Shown one piece after another: positions 23,029 through 31,417 of a DNA stretch of 43,283 nucleotides. Numbering within the stretch: position 1 is the first letter of the stretch; every line of letters begins with the position of its first letter. The notes beneath the pieces were generated by a model. That model ran no database searches, was not told the DNA's origin, and saw only the letters and a program-made list of their open reading frames with translations. The position numbers were made by a program, and so were the translations under genes. The DNA is taken from NCBI GenBank assembly GCA_023450615.1, contig JAEXGT010000062.1, positions 1 to 43,283 of the forward strand, in the 5' to 3' direction. The stretch comes from Pseudomonadota bacterium. GTDB lineage: Bacteria; Pseudomonadota; Alphaproteobacteria; Rhizobiales; Beijerinckiaceae.

Positions 23029-24057
23029 ATGGTTGCGAGTTTTCCTGCACGAACAAGCAGCGCGAAGCCCATGAAGGGGCCAGAACGCGTTGCAACGCTT
23101 CTTCTCGCCATGGGGAAGCCTGCAGCGGGGCGGATCCTCAAGCATTTCAGCGAGGATGAGATTCGCCTCGTCACGAGGTCGGCAGCGCAGCTGGGGCCCG
23201 TTTCGCCGACCCAGATTGAAGCCATCATCGATGAATTCGCCTCGAACTTCACCAGCGGGGCGGACGTCGTCGGCAGCGTGGCTCATATCGAGAAGCTCCT
23301 GGCGGGAATTCTGTCTCCCGAGCAGATTGCCGACATTCTGAGCGATGTCGCGGGCAGCGCGAACAGAAGCATCTGGGAACGCATCTCGACGGTTTCGGAG
23401 ACCGCCATTGCCTCGTACCTCCTGAAGGAGCACCCGCAAACGGCGGCTCTCATCCTCTCGAAGGTCAAGCCTTCATGCGCCGCCAAGGTCATGGCTCAAC
23501 TTCCCCAGCCCCTGCGCAACAACCTGATGCGCCGCATGCTGAGCATGAAGCCGATCGTCGACGAAACGATGAAGAATATCGAGAAGACGCTCCATGAGGA
23601 CTTCATGGCCAATTTCTCGAAGAACGCCGGCGCGGATACTCACGCGAAGATGGCTGATATCATCAACAAGATGGAGCGCGAGCATATGGAGGATGTGCTC
23701 AGCTCTCTCTCCACCGTCAGGCCGAAATCGGCAGAGATTCTCCGAGGACTTCTCTTCACCTTCGACGATATCGTGAAACTCACGCCGCGGGATCGCACGA
23801 CGCTCTTCGACCAGGTTACGCCGGATCGTGTGGTTCTGGCCTTGAAGGGAACCAACGACGAGTTCCGCAAGGTGGTTCTCTCCGCTCTTTCGTCTCGCGT
23901 TCGCCGCATGATCGAACACGAGCTGAGCAGCAAGGAGCCTTCCGCGAACCGCGATATCGCGGAGGCACGGCGTTCCATTACGGATCTCGCGCTGGACATG
24001 GCTGGGCGGGGAGAGATCGTCATCAACTCGGAAACAGACGAAGAGTCCTTCGTCTGA
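23029..24057 (+). CDS. fliG: Flagellar switch protein FliG
   Basis: 342 residues. N-terminal domain with GPERVATLLLAMGK at about 18-31, the middle domain with the EHPQT motif at 134-138, and a C-terminal charged torque helix (VRRMIEHEL) facing MotA. It couples the C ring to the FliF ring and to the stator. The ATG at 23029 lacks a strong ribosome binding site; an ATG at 23071 is an alternative that would remove 14 residues. Confidence 0.95.
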   Translation: MVASFPARTSSAKPMKGPERVATLLLAMGKPAAGRILKHFSEDEIRLVTRSAAQLGPVSPTQIEAIIDEFASNFTSGADVVGSVAHIEKLLAGILSPEQIADILSDVAGSANRSIWERISTVSETAIASYLLKEHPQTAALILSKVKPSCAAKVMAQLPQPLRNNLMRRMLSMKPIVDETMKNIEKTLHEDFMANFSKNAGADTHAKMADIINKMEREHMEDVLSSLSTVRPKSAEILRGLLFTFDDIVKLTPRDRTTLFDQVTPDRVVLALKGTNDEFRKVVLSALSSRVRRMIEHELSSKEPSANRDIAEARRSITDLALDMAGRGEIVINSETDEESFV

Positions 24058-24073
24058 TCCTTGATGACAAGCG

Positions 24074-25138
24074 ATGTCCGGCTCAGAAGACAAAGACAGT
24101 AAGACAGAAGCGCCTTCGGACAAGAAGGTCCGCGATGCTCTCGACAAGGGGAACATCCCCTTCTCGAGAGAAGCGCCCATGTTCGCCTCGATCCTCGGGA
24201 TCCTGCTGGTTCTGACGTTCTCGGCTCGCAGCGGTGCGAAATTCCTGACGGAGCGATTGTCCCTTTTCATGGACCGCCCACAGGATTTCCGGCTGGAATC
24301 CGGAGCGGACGCAGCATCCCTGTTTCACGCGATCTCCCTCGATATGGGGAAGTTTCTGGTCCCGATCATCGCGATCCTCGCAGGCTGCAGCCTTGCGGCT
24401 TCTATCTTCCAGAATACGCCGTCTGTCGTATCCGAGCGAATAAGGCCTCAATGGAACAGGATCTCTCCCATAAGCGGCTGGAAGCGGATCTTCAGCCGGA
24501 CGGGCCTCGTGGAATTCGCCAAAGCCCTGTTCAAGTTTGGAACTGTCACCATCGTATCCATTCTGCTCCTGAGATCGGAGCAGCATAAGGTCTTCAATGC
24601 CATGTTCAGTGACCCGACCCTTATTCCGGAGCTAATGCTGACCATGGCGATACGGCTTGTATCGGCTATCGCCATCGCAACGATCGTCCTCGTTGCCGCC
24701 GACTTGGTTTGGGCCCGCATCAAATGGCACACCGACCTGAAGATGACGCCGCACGAAGTCAAGGAAGAGCACAAGCAGATGGAAGGCGACCCCATGGTCA
24801 AGGCCCGCATGCGCTCCCTGGCTCAGGATCGCGCCCGAAAGCGCATGCTGGCGGCCGTTCCCAAAGCAACCTTCGTCATCGCCAACCCGACCCATTATGC
24901 GATTGCGCTTCGCTATGAGCGCAGTGAAGCGAGCGCGCCGATTGTCGTTGCGAAGGGTAAGGACCTGATCGCCCTGAAGATTCGCGAAACCGCCGAGAAG
25001 CATGGCGTCCCAGTGATCGAGGACAAGCCTCTGGCAAGATCCATGTACGATCATGTTGAAGTGGATCGCATGATTCCGCCAGACTTCTACAAGGCCGTCG
25101 CTCAGATCCTGTTCTTCATCCTTACGAGATCCAAATGA
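24074..25138 (+). CDS. flhB: Flagellar export switch protein FlhB
   Basis: 354 residues. The N-terminus is DKDSKTEAPSDKKVRDALDK, followed by four membrane segments between about 35 and 215 and a C-terminal cytoplasmic domain with the self-cleavage motif NPTHY at 271-275. FlhB switches export from rod/hook to filament substrates after cleavage and contact with FliK. It overlaps the next gene by four bases (ATGA). The catalytic Asn271 and Pro272 are intact. Confidence 0.96.
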   Translation: MSGSEDKDSKTEAPSDKKVRDALDKGNIPFSREAPMFASILGILLVLTFSARSGAKFLTERLSLFMDRPQDFRLESGADAASLFHAISLDMGKFLVPIIAILAGCSLAASIFQNTPSVVSERIRPQWNRISPISGWKRIFSRTGLVEFAKALFKFGTVTIVSILLLRSEQHKVFNAMFSDPTLIPELMLTMAIRLVSAIAIATIVLVAADLVWARIKWHTDLKMTPHEVKEEHKQMEGDPMVKARMRSLAQDRARKRMLAAVPKATFVIANPTHYAIALRYERSEASAPIVVAKGKDLIALKIRETAEKHGVPVIEDKPLARSMYDHVEVDRMIPPDFYKAVAQILFFILTRSK

Positions 25139-25635
25139 AAAGGCTTCCTTCCGCAGACCCAGGAGCATCGCCTTACGAATACGTGGACCTGAACGCATTC
25201 GAGGAAGTCCTGGCCTGCAATATCAAAGACGTCATGGCCGATTTTTGCCTGGTCGATGCCGAGATTATCAGATCCTATGTGAGCGATCAGCTGCACGGCA
25301 ATGTGAGCGACATCGTCGCGTCCTGCGCCGAACTCTTCTTCAAGGGCCATACCCTGTCATATGCCCGCTCCGCCGGAATCAGCACCGCGCTCGGACATCC
25401 TCCCTGCATCGTTCTCGATATGGAGTTTGCCCACGATACGGTCAACGTCGATTTCAAGCTCGTTCTGGGCGAGTTCTCAATCGGCATTCACATCAACCGC
25501 GTCATGCTCTCCGAGATGCCCGAAACCGACTTCGATCCGCATGCCTTTGCCAGGATCATCACGTCAGCTCGGTTGAGGCCTCTGCCGCCTCGGTTCCGGT
25601 CGGCCTATTGCCCCGCAACCTCTCTGCGGCATTGA
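25135..25635 (+). CDS. Unknown protein translationally coupled to flhB
   Basis: 166 residues with no signal peptide or membrane segment. The first 60 residues look helical (ECE-rich, LNAFEEVLACNIKDVMADF), followed by an alternating hydrophobic stretch (CIVLDMEFAHDTVNVDFKLV, then FSIGIHINRVML) that suggests a beta sheet, and a basic C-terminus (ARLRPLPPRFRSAY). I do not recognise the family. Its ATG overlaps the flhB stop by four bases, a strong sign of co-expression with flagellar switch and export genes. Confidence 0.65.
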   Translation: MKRLPSADPGASPYEYVDLNAFEEVLACNIKDVMADFCLVDAEIIRSYVSDQLHGNVSDIVASCAELFFKGHTLSYARSAGISTALGHPPCIVLDMEFAHDTVNVDFKLVLGEFSIGIHINRVMLSEMPETDFDPHAFARIITSARLRPLPPRFRSAYCPATSLRH

Positions 25636-25648
25636 AGAGCGGCTCCAG

Positions 25649-26362
25649 GTGAGAACCTTGATTAGAAGCGTCCCCCTATTTCCACTTCTTGCGGCAGGTC
25701 TGCTGGCAGGCTGCAATTCCCTGAGCACAATCGATTCCCGTGGCCCTTGGGGACGATATGACGTGAATCGCGCCTCCCCGCAGTACTCGTCTCCCTGGAG
25801 ACCGCGATCTTCGGACGAGCGCCCTCATCTCGTATCGGAGATCGGGCAGGTCTCCTATGCGGCTTCTCCTATCCGCAATGACAGGCCCTCGCCTGTCCAT
25901 CCCACATATGAACGCGTTGCAGGTTTGCCTGCGGACCCACAACCTCCGTCCAGCGCTGTCGCGATCAGTAAGGCTGAGGTCGCTGATCCGGCTCCTGTAG
26001 AGACGCAAAGGGTTCAACAGCAGGAGAACTCAGCTCGTGTCTCCGCCCCCGCGGAGGCTGCACCCGGCGTGTTCACAGCCCCGCGGCGGGCGACGTCCTA
26101 TGCCGGCACCTGGCAGGCAAAAGATGACAAGGGTCGCTCCTGCGTCATTCATCTCTCAAGCGTTGCGTCGCTGGATCTTTACAAGGCGTCCACATCCAAA
26201 TGCTCGGATGAAAGCCTGCGTCAAGTGAACATGTGGCGCTTTGAAGGAACGCGGATCTCCTTGTATTCCCGTGGCACGGAAACCGCTCAACTCGAGGGAA
26301 CGGAAGCCTCGCTGACAGGCGCCCTGAAGCCATCGGGCGCTGCTCTCAGAATGACGCGCTGA
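25649..26362 (+). CDS. Omp19-like lipoprotein with AprI/Inh-type inhibitor domain
   Basis: 237 residues. A lipoprotein signal peptide ends in the lipobox LLAGC (Cys22), followed by a low-complexity Pro/Ser-rich linker (about 25-145) and a C-terminal domain at about 150-237 (YAGTWQAKDDKGRSCVIHLS, then ALKPSGAALRMTR) of the AprI/Inh metalloprotease inhibitor family. Brucella Omp19 has the same plan and is a periplasm-facing lipoprotein with protease-inhibitor activity. The GTG start at 25649 has only a weak ribosome binding site; a TTG at 25658 is possible. It ends 11 bases from the convergent transglycosylase gene, leaving no room for a terminator. Confidence 0.78.
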   Translation: MRTLIRSVPLFPLLAAGLLAGCNSLSTIDSRGPWGRYDVNRASPQYSSPWRPRSSDERPHLVSEIGQVSYAASPIRNDRPSPVHPTYERVAGLPADPQPPSSAVAISKAEVADPAPVETQRVQQQENSARVSAPAEAAPGVFTAPRRATSYAGTWQAKDDKGRSCVIHLSSVASLDLYKASTSKCSDESLRQVNMWRFEGTRISLYSRGTETAQLEGTEASLTGALKPSGAALRMTR

Positions 26363-26373
26363 AAGAGAAACTG

Positions 26374-26997
26374 TCAGCCGCTGGAAGCGGTCTGACCCGG
26401 TTTCAGGCTGGGCGCATCCGCGCAGAACGAGCGCGCGTTCGGTGTCCATTGCCCAAAGCCGGTCGCGACCATGTTGGCGATGACACGGCAGACATATCGT
26501 TTCTGGGCAGGATCGTTATCAGGGCCGGCATGGTAGCGCGCAACGGCCATCGTCCATGTCTCGTGGCGCCCCTTCAGCTCGCTGAGGAAGCGTGCGGCGT
26601 ATTCCACATTGTCCCGGGGATTCAGCATGCTCTCCAGCGATGAGAATTTCTCACGATGGTAGTAGTGGTTGATCTGCATGCAGCCCAGGTCGATCAGCTT
26701 GGCTCCTGACCGACGCGCCTCTTCAAAATGCCGCACGGCTTCAGCAAGCGTGTTCGCGAAAACGGCCCGCCCCTCGATATTCATGGCAAAGGCCTGCAAG
26801 GATCCGCGGCGTCCGGTTTCCGTCAGACCGACCGAGTAGAGCATCCCGATGGGGACGCCATACTTTGCCGAGGCCCTTAGCATTTCCCTCTCGCAGAGCT
26901 GGCTTGCAGGCTGCGCCTGAGCGTGCCCGGCGCTTATCAGGCTATAGGTAAACGCCGCCAGCGCCGCGACTGTCCAGTATCGGCTTTTCATCCGCAT
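26374..26997 (-). CDS. Lytic transglycosylase
   Basis: About 207 residues with a signal peptide (AALAAFTYSLISAGHAQA). The lysozyme-like domain has the catalytic-glutamate motif LTETG, then AMNIEGRAVF, GCMQINHYYH and ARYHAG, which identify an SLT-type enzyme that cuts peptidoglycan. The start is uncertain. ATG 26997 or 26991 directly precede the signal peptide. An ATG at 27027 has a better GGGGAA site six bases upstream but a long N-region. In each case it overlaps the end of fliK. In Sinorhizobium a transglycosylase gene also follows motB-motC-fliK, suggesting a flagellum-specific role. Confidence 0.85.
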   Translation of the reverse strand: MRMKSRYWTVAALAAFTYSLISAGHAQAQPASQLCEREMLRASAKYGVPIGMLYSVGLTETGRRGSLQAFAMNIEGRAVFANTLAEAVRHFEEARRSGAKLIDLGCMQINHYYHREKFSSLESMLNPRDNVEYAARFLSELKGRHETWTMAVARYHAGPDNDPAQKRYVCRVIANMVATGFGQWTPNARSFCADAPSLKPGQTASSG

Positions 26998-28285
26998 GTT
27001 TCTGGTGTTCCGCTCCTGCGCTGGCATGTTGATTTCCCCGGTTCCGAGAACGCTCGTCATGGCTGGCTCCACCCTGATGGAACGACTGCCCCTGCGCCTG
27101 CATGTCAGGCTGGGAGCGGGCAGCGGCCATGCGCTCCTGCATGACGATGTCACTGACATGGATGCTGATCATGTCGGGGCGATATCCCGATCCCCGCAAC
27201 AGGGAAGACAGCTTCTCCGCATCGGTTTTCAGAAGCTGAGCCGTTTCCTCGCTTTCGACATGCAGTTCCATTTCCAGGCTTTCACCTGCAAGCCTCATCT
27301 TGACGGTCACCGTGCCCAGATGCGCGGGATGAAGCTGCAGATTGAGAACCCGCAATGCACTCTCGGAGGCCTTGACGGATATCGTCTGTAATCCCCCTTC
27401 CGCATGGAGCGGCGGGGACGAGGCGCTTCCTGTCATCGACTGAGCCTCGGCCTTGATCGCCCCCGCCATCCGATGGAGATTTTCTGACGGCAGATGAGTC
27501 ATCGGCTCATGTTTGGCAGCCTGCGAAGGAGCCTCTTTCCGAGCCTGAAGTGCCTCGCCAAGAGAGCTTACAGCCTGCTCTCCGGTTTCGGCCATGCTCT
27601 CGGCGCTATCCGATTTGAGTTCCGTCGCGACCTGGGAAGGTGCAGCAACTTGAACGTGAGGGCGGCTCTCCCTTGAAGCGCTCTGCTTCTCGGTGTGAAC
27701 AGGCAATGAAGCCTTGCCCGGAATCTCAGGATCAAGCGTGCCGTCAGAGGATACATCAATCTCGCTCTGCCCCTTGGCGGCGAGTTCCGTTTCAATGCGT
27801 TCCATGACCGGTTTGAAATGCGTTTCCTGATGCCGAACGGCGACCGTCATCTTCGGCTCAGGAACCAAACTCGATATTTCGCTGTCGTCCTGCGATGCCA
27901 GCATTCCCTCGAGGAGGGCCTGTGGGGAAGCCCCTTCATCCTGTTCGGCGCCGTTTAAAGGCAGCGCCGTTGACGGTTGAGGCCCGGCATTCGGCACAAT
28001 ACCCTGCAAGAGAGCGAATACGGCATTCGCGATGCCGGTATCGACCGGACCAGATGCATTTCCAGTCGGCTGCGCTTCAACTTGCACCGGATCACCAGAC
28101 GATCGCGCAAGAGCCTCATTTCCCGAGCCCTTGTCCGACATCCCCTTCAGCAGGGTGTCGAAACTATCGGTCTCTGCTGATTGTTGGTTTCCGTCCGCCC
28201 CCTCCGAGGCAATGGCCGGTTCTCTCATCGTTTGCGAGTCGACAAGCTTGGTCAGATTTCGGGACAGGATATCGAATTGGTTCAT
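26942..28285 (-). CDS. fliK: Hook-length control protein FliK (MotD type)
   Basis: 447 residues. The N-terminal two thirds is polar and low complexity, as expected for the molecular ruler. The C-terminal domain has ALRVLNLQLHPAHLGTVTVK and MRLAGESLEMELHVESEETA, the FliK hook-length motif, followed by a Gln/Gly/His-rich tail ending GGVYL. The rhizobial homologue was formerly called MotD. It overlaps motC by four bases. It is secreted and interacts with FlhB to end hook growth. Confidence 0.88.
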   Translation of the reverse strand: MNQFDILSRNLTKLVDSQTMREPAIASEGADGNQQSAETDSFDTLLKGMSDKGSGNEALARSSGDPVQVEAQPTGNASGPVDTGIANAVFALLQGIVPNAGPQPSTALPLNGAEQDEGASPQALLEGMLASQDDSEISSLVPEPKMTVAVRHQETHFKPVMERIETELAAKGQSEIDVSSDGTLDPEIPGKASLPVHTEKQSASRESRPHVQVAAPSQVATELKSDSAESMAETGEQAVSSLGEALQARKEAPSQAAKHEPMTHLPSENLHRMAGAIKAEAQSMTGSASSPPLHAEGGLQTISVKASESALRVLNLQLHPAHLGTVTVKMRLAGESLEMELHVESEETAQLLKTDAEKLSSLLRGSGYRPDMISIHVSDIVMQERMAAARSQPDMQAQGQSFHQGGASHDERSRNRGNQHASAGAEHQKHADEKPILDSRGAGGVYL

Positions 28286-29553
28286 TGAACTGTTGGAACC
28301 TGATTTTTGATCAGCTTGTCGATGCGATCGAGGGTTTCTCGAGCCTTCAATAGGGCCTGAAGCTGTTCTGGCGCTTGCTGTTCACCAGACGGAGGCGCTG
28401 GGCTTGCTGCAACGGATGGGACTTTGCCCCGGCTGTCTGCGACATTCTCTCCAGGCATCTGGCGGATATGGCCCGCCATCGAGAGGGCTGAGTTCAGGAG
28501 AGCGACGTCGCCTTCCGGCAGGAGTGTTTGATCGATACTCTTCAGCTCGGCAATGGACACGCTTATCGTATCTGGCGAAACGACCATGGCTGCAGCGTAG
28601 TAGAGCTTTGCTCTCGCTGCGCTCACCGTATCCCCGCCTGCAAGCTCCCTTGCTTTTACTGAAAGCAGCTGAGCGGATTTCGTATACCCCTGATCAATCG
28701 AGGCACGGGCTGCGAGCAGATACAGATCCAACCTCGCGGCAGGCTCCAGATCGTTCAGAACCTCGACAACGCCCCTGAAGTGCGCCTCATCCTGTCCAAA
28801 GTCCACTCTGGTCAGGGCCGAAGCCAATCGCTGCCTGAAATTGCCGGCATACACCGAGTGGCGATAGCGGCGCAGATAATCGGACGAGAGCGCCAGAAAC
28901 TTATTCTTGTCGCCCGTTTGGCTCGCCACAAAGACCTGACGCCTCAAAGCGCCTTCCTCGAGCAACGTTCCTGGAGCCTGAAGCCTCACGAAATCCAGAA
29001 GATCACTGGATCTCTTCACATCCGTTCGAACGAGCAAGGCGGATTGCACCAACGCCAGTTGGGCGCCCAGCATGGGCGGCAGGGTTTTGAACTCCAATGA
29101 CAGGAGCTTGTTTCTCGCTTCTTCCTCTCGCCCCTCAACATATGCGAGGGTTCCCTCGACAAAAGTTCTTTGATCCAGAGGAACACCGGTTTCCAAGAGC
29201 TTCCTCAGAATCTGCGGATTCCCACCGCTCAGGACGAAAGCGATCGCGGCCCGCACGTTCTTGCTGTCCGCCCAGACTTCCGGCTCCAGGGCCATGAAGC
29301 GGGTATCCAGAATGGTCAGAAGCCCCCTTTGCCCCAGATGAGCTTCTGTCGACCCAAGCGCGATCTGATCCTGCATCAGTTGCAGCGTCCGGACCATCTG
29401 GACAGGCTTGGAGAGGGGCTCCTGATGAGCCTTTACGGGTTCAGCCACCGGAGACCGGCCCGACGCAGCCTCGCTCTCAGCGAGAGCAACTCCTGGCTTG
29501 CTCATGAGCGCAAGAACAAGAGCAGCATGAAGAAGCACCTTCACAGCCATCAC
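28282..29553 (-). CDS. motC: Periplasmic motility protein MotC
   Basis: 423 residues with a signal peptide (about 1-25, MAVKVLLHAALVLALMSKPG). The mature part is helical and repeat-like (LYLLAARASIDQGYTKSAQL), followed by a proline-rich stretch and a C-terminal helix. In Sinorhizobium and Agrobacterium, MotC lies between motB and fliK, is periplasmic, and interacts with MotB to control swimming speed. The gene order here is the same. It overlaps both neighbours by four bases. Confidence 0.88.
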   Translation of the reverse strand: MMAVKVLLHAALVLALMSKPGVALAESEAASGRSPVAEPVKAHQEPLSKPVQMVRTLQLMQDQIALGSTEAHLGQRGLLTILDTRFMALEPEVWADSKNVRAAIAFVLSGGNPQILRKLLETGVPLDQRTFVEGTLAYVEGREEEARNKLLSLEFKTLPPMLGAQLALVQSALLVRTDVKRSSDLLDFVRLQAPGTLLEEGALRRQVFVASQTGDKNKFLALSSDYLRRYRHSVYAGNFRQRLASALTRVDFGQDEAHFRGVVEVLNDLEPAARLDLYLLAARASIDQGYTKSAQLLSVKARELAGGDTVSAARAKLYYAAAMVVSPDTISVSIAELKSIDQTLLPEGDVALLNSALSMAGHIRQMPGENVADSRGKVPSVAASPAPPSGEQQAPEQLQALLKARETLDRIDKLIKNQVPTVQ

Positions 29554-30767
29554 TCCTGAAGCAGGATTTCCACCCGGCGATTCTGATCGGCCTTCGGATC
29601 GGCAGGAATTTTTGGATCACGGTCGGCGTGGCCCTCCACCCGGACGATCCGGTTTTCATCGAGCCCGCCCCTCACCAGCATGTACAGCGCCATCTGAGCG
29701 CGCGCGTGGGAGAGACGCCAATTGTCATAATTGGCGGACTTGAAGGGCCGGCTGTCCGTATGTCCGCGAATAACGATCTTGCCGGGACGGGATTGCAGAA
29801 TGGCAGCAATCTTTGCCATGGCTTGCACAACCTTGGCATGCGGCTCGGCCGATCCGACGGCGAACATCGAGAAGTCGAAATCATCCGTCAGGCTGATTAC
29901 CGTTCCGGCGCCTGTACGCCGCACCTCGATCTGAGGCCGCGGCGAAGCGTCTTTTCCAGGCTGAACGGCGTTCATGATCTCCCTCTTCAGCTCAGCCGCC
30001 TGCCGATCTGCGGCAGCATCGGCCGAGAGCGCGGATGATTCTGCCGTATTTGCCAACTGCCCTTCAGATGAAGTCTTCAATTCGGCAGAAGCGGATGCGT
30101 TCGCAACCTTGGCATCCTTCTGGTCCTGAGCTGGCCCCTTCTTGGAGGCAGCCAAAGCATCGATCTCCGCCTTTGTCGGCGCCGGGCTGGCGGTTCCCGG
30201 TTTGGGTGCCGTGTCAGATTTAATCTCGTCGACAGGAGCGACTTGCCAGTAGAGCGGATCGAACGGATCCCTGAAGGCTTCTCCGCTGTTCAAGCCCGGG
30301 GCTTCGCTTTCGCCGGGTGTGACATCCGCGCCGAGCGTATCATGCGGATTAGCCTCGATCTCATCCGCTATCTTTGCCAGAACAGCATAGGGATCCTGGA
30401 AAAGGGCGCCTTCCTTGAAACGGGGCTTCTGCAATTGCTGCGACTTTCCGCCGGTCCCCTGACCGCTGCCTTTTTCCCGGCCCTTTTCCTTGTTCGGCGT
30501 CTCAAGTTCGGGAGGAACTTTCTGCGGATCGTCCAACCCCTTCTTGTTGGAGGTGGAATTTGCCAGCTGCACCGGGTTGAAATAATTGGCCACGCCCGAC
30601 TTAGTATCCTCATCCGCCATACCGATCAGCCACATGATCAGGAAGAACGCCATCATGGCCGTCATGAAATCGGCATGCGCGATCTTCCAGGCTCCGCCCT
30701 TTACCGAAGCCTCCTCATCCTCGAATCTACGGATGATCAGAATTTCCTGCTTGCCTGAGTTCAGCAT
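29550..30767 (-). CDS. motB: Flagellar motor stator protein MotB
   Basis: 405 residues. The N-terminal membrane helix carries the proton-binding Asp33 (AWKIAHADFMTAMMAFFLIM). A long linker (about 60-270, rich in Pro, Ala and Gln) follows, then an OmpA-like peptidoglycan-binding domain at about 290-400 (IRGHTDSRPFKSANYDNWRL). The long linker, compared with about 310 residues total in E. coli, is typical of rhizobial MotB proteins that work with MotC. It overlaps fliH by seven bases and motC by four. Confidence 0.95.
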   Translation of the reverse strand: MLNSGKQEILIIRRFEDEEASVKGGAWKIAHADFMTAMMAFFLIMWLIGMADEDTKSGVANYFNPVQLANSTSNKKGLDDPQKVPPELETPNKEKGREKGSGQGTGGKSQQLQKPRFKEGALFQDPYAVLAKIADEIEANPHDTLGADVTPGESEAPGLNSGEAFRDPFDPLYWQVAPVDEIKSDTAPKPGTASPAPTKAEIDALAASKKGPAQDQKDAKVANASASAELKTSSEGQLANTAESSALSADAAADRQAAELKREIMNAVQPGKDASPRPQIEVRRTGAGTVISLTDDFDFSMFAVGSAEPHAKVVQAMAKIAAILQSRPGKIVIRGHTDSRPFKSANYDNWRLSHARAQMALYMLVRGGLDENRIVRVEGHADRDPKIPADPKADQNRRVEILLQE

Positions 30768-31417
30768 GGGGTTCCTGCTTTCAGAAGCGCCTGCAATCGT
30801 TCGGACCAGGTGTTAAGCTGCGTCTGAACGTTCGTGTCACCAGCAACGAGCGTCAGCTCAGCCTTGTCACTGGGAATAAACTCAATGATGCCATCCTGCA
30901 TGGACATTCCGGCTTTCACCGCGTTCAGCATGTCTTCGGGGCCGGTTATTTGCAGGAGAGCCGTATTCTCGCCGGACAGAACCACACCGAGGGCTTCATT
31001 GAATTGATGAATGGCGCTCAAGCGAAGCGCTTCGGGAACCACGGACGTGAGTATGCGAGCGACCTTTTCAGACAACATCGCTTCAAGGCCCTCGAAGGCC
31101 GCAGCGATCTGAGAAGATAACTTCAGTGCCTCTTCTTCGACCCAGGCCTTTCTCTGAACGGCCAGTTCCTCGCGATACTGCTCCTGTGCGTCACTCAGAG
31201 CCTGATCGAGCTGCTGGCGAGCCCTTTCTCTTTCCTCGGCCCGTACCCGATCCTCGATGGACCGGATCAACTCGGCTTGCTCATCGACGGCATTCTCTGC
31301 GGGCGAAGTTTCCGGAACGATGGGCTGACGCACCCGGCGAAAGATCCCCATCCCGGTCCCCTCAGCAGGCATTGGACTCGAGAAGTCACTGAGAAGGTCG
31401 GCGATCGCCCCTGGCAT
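30761..31417 (-). CDS. fliH: Flagellar assembly protein FliH-like
   Basis: 218 residues. A long charged coiled coil (about 45-125, with EERERARQQLDQALSDAQEQ) is followed by a C-terminal domain resembling the FliH/V-ATPase E family (VARILTSVVPEALRLSAIHQ). FliH inhibits FliI and tethers it to FliN. The start is the ATG at 31417, sharing one base with the fliF stop (TGATG); the open frame extends to 31441 but lies inside fliF. Sequence conservation of FliH is low, so the call leans on architecture and context (fliF-fliH). Confidence 0.82.
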   Translation of the reverse strand: MPGAIADLLSDFSSPMPAEGTGMGIFRRVRQPIVPETSPAENAVDEQAELIRSIEDRVRAEERERARQQLDQALSDAQEQYREELAVQRKAWVEEEALKLSSQIAAAFEGLEAMLSEKVARILTSVVPEALRLSAIHQFNEALGVVLSGENTALLQITGPEDMLNAVKAGMSMQDGIIEFIPSDKAELTLVAGDTNVQTQLNTWSERLQALLKAGTPC

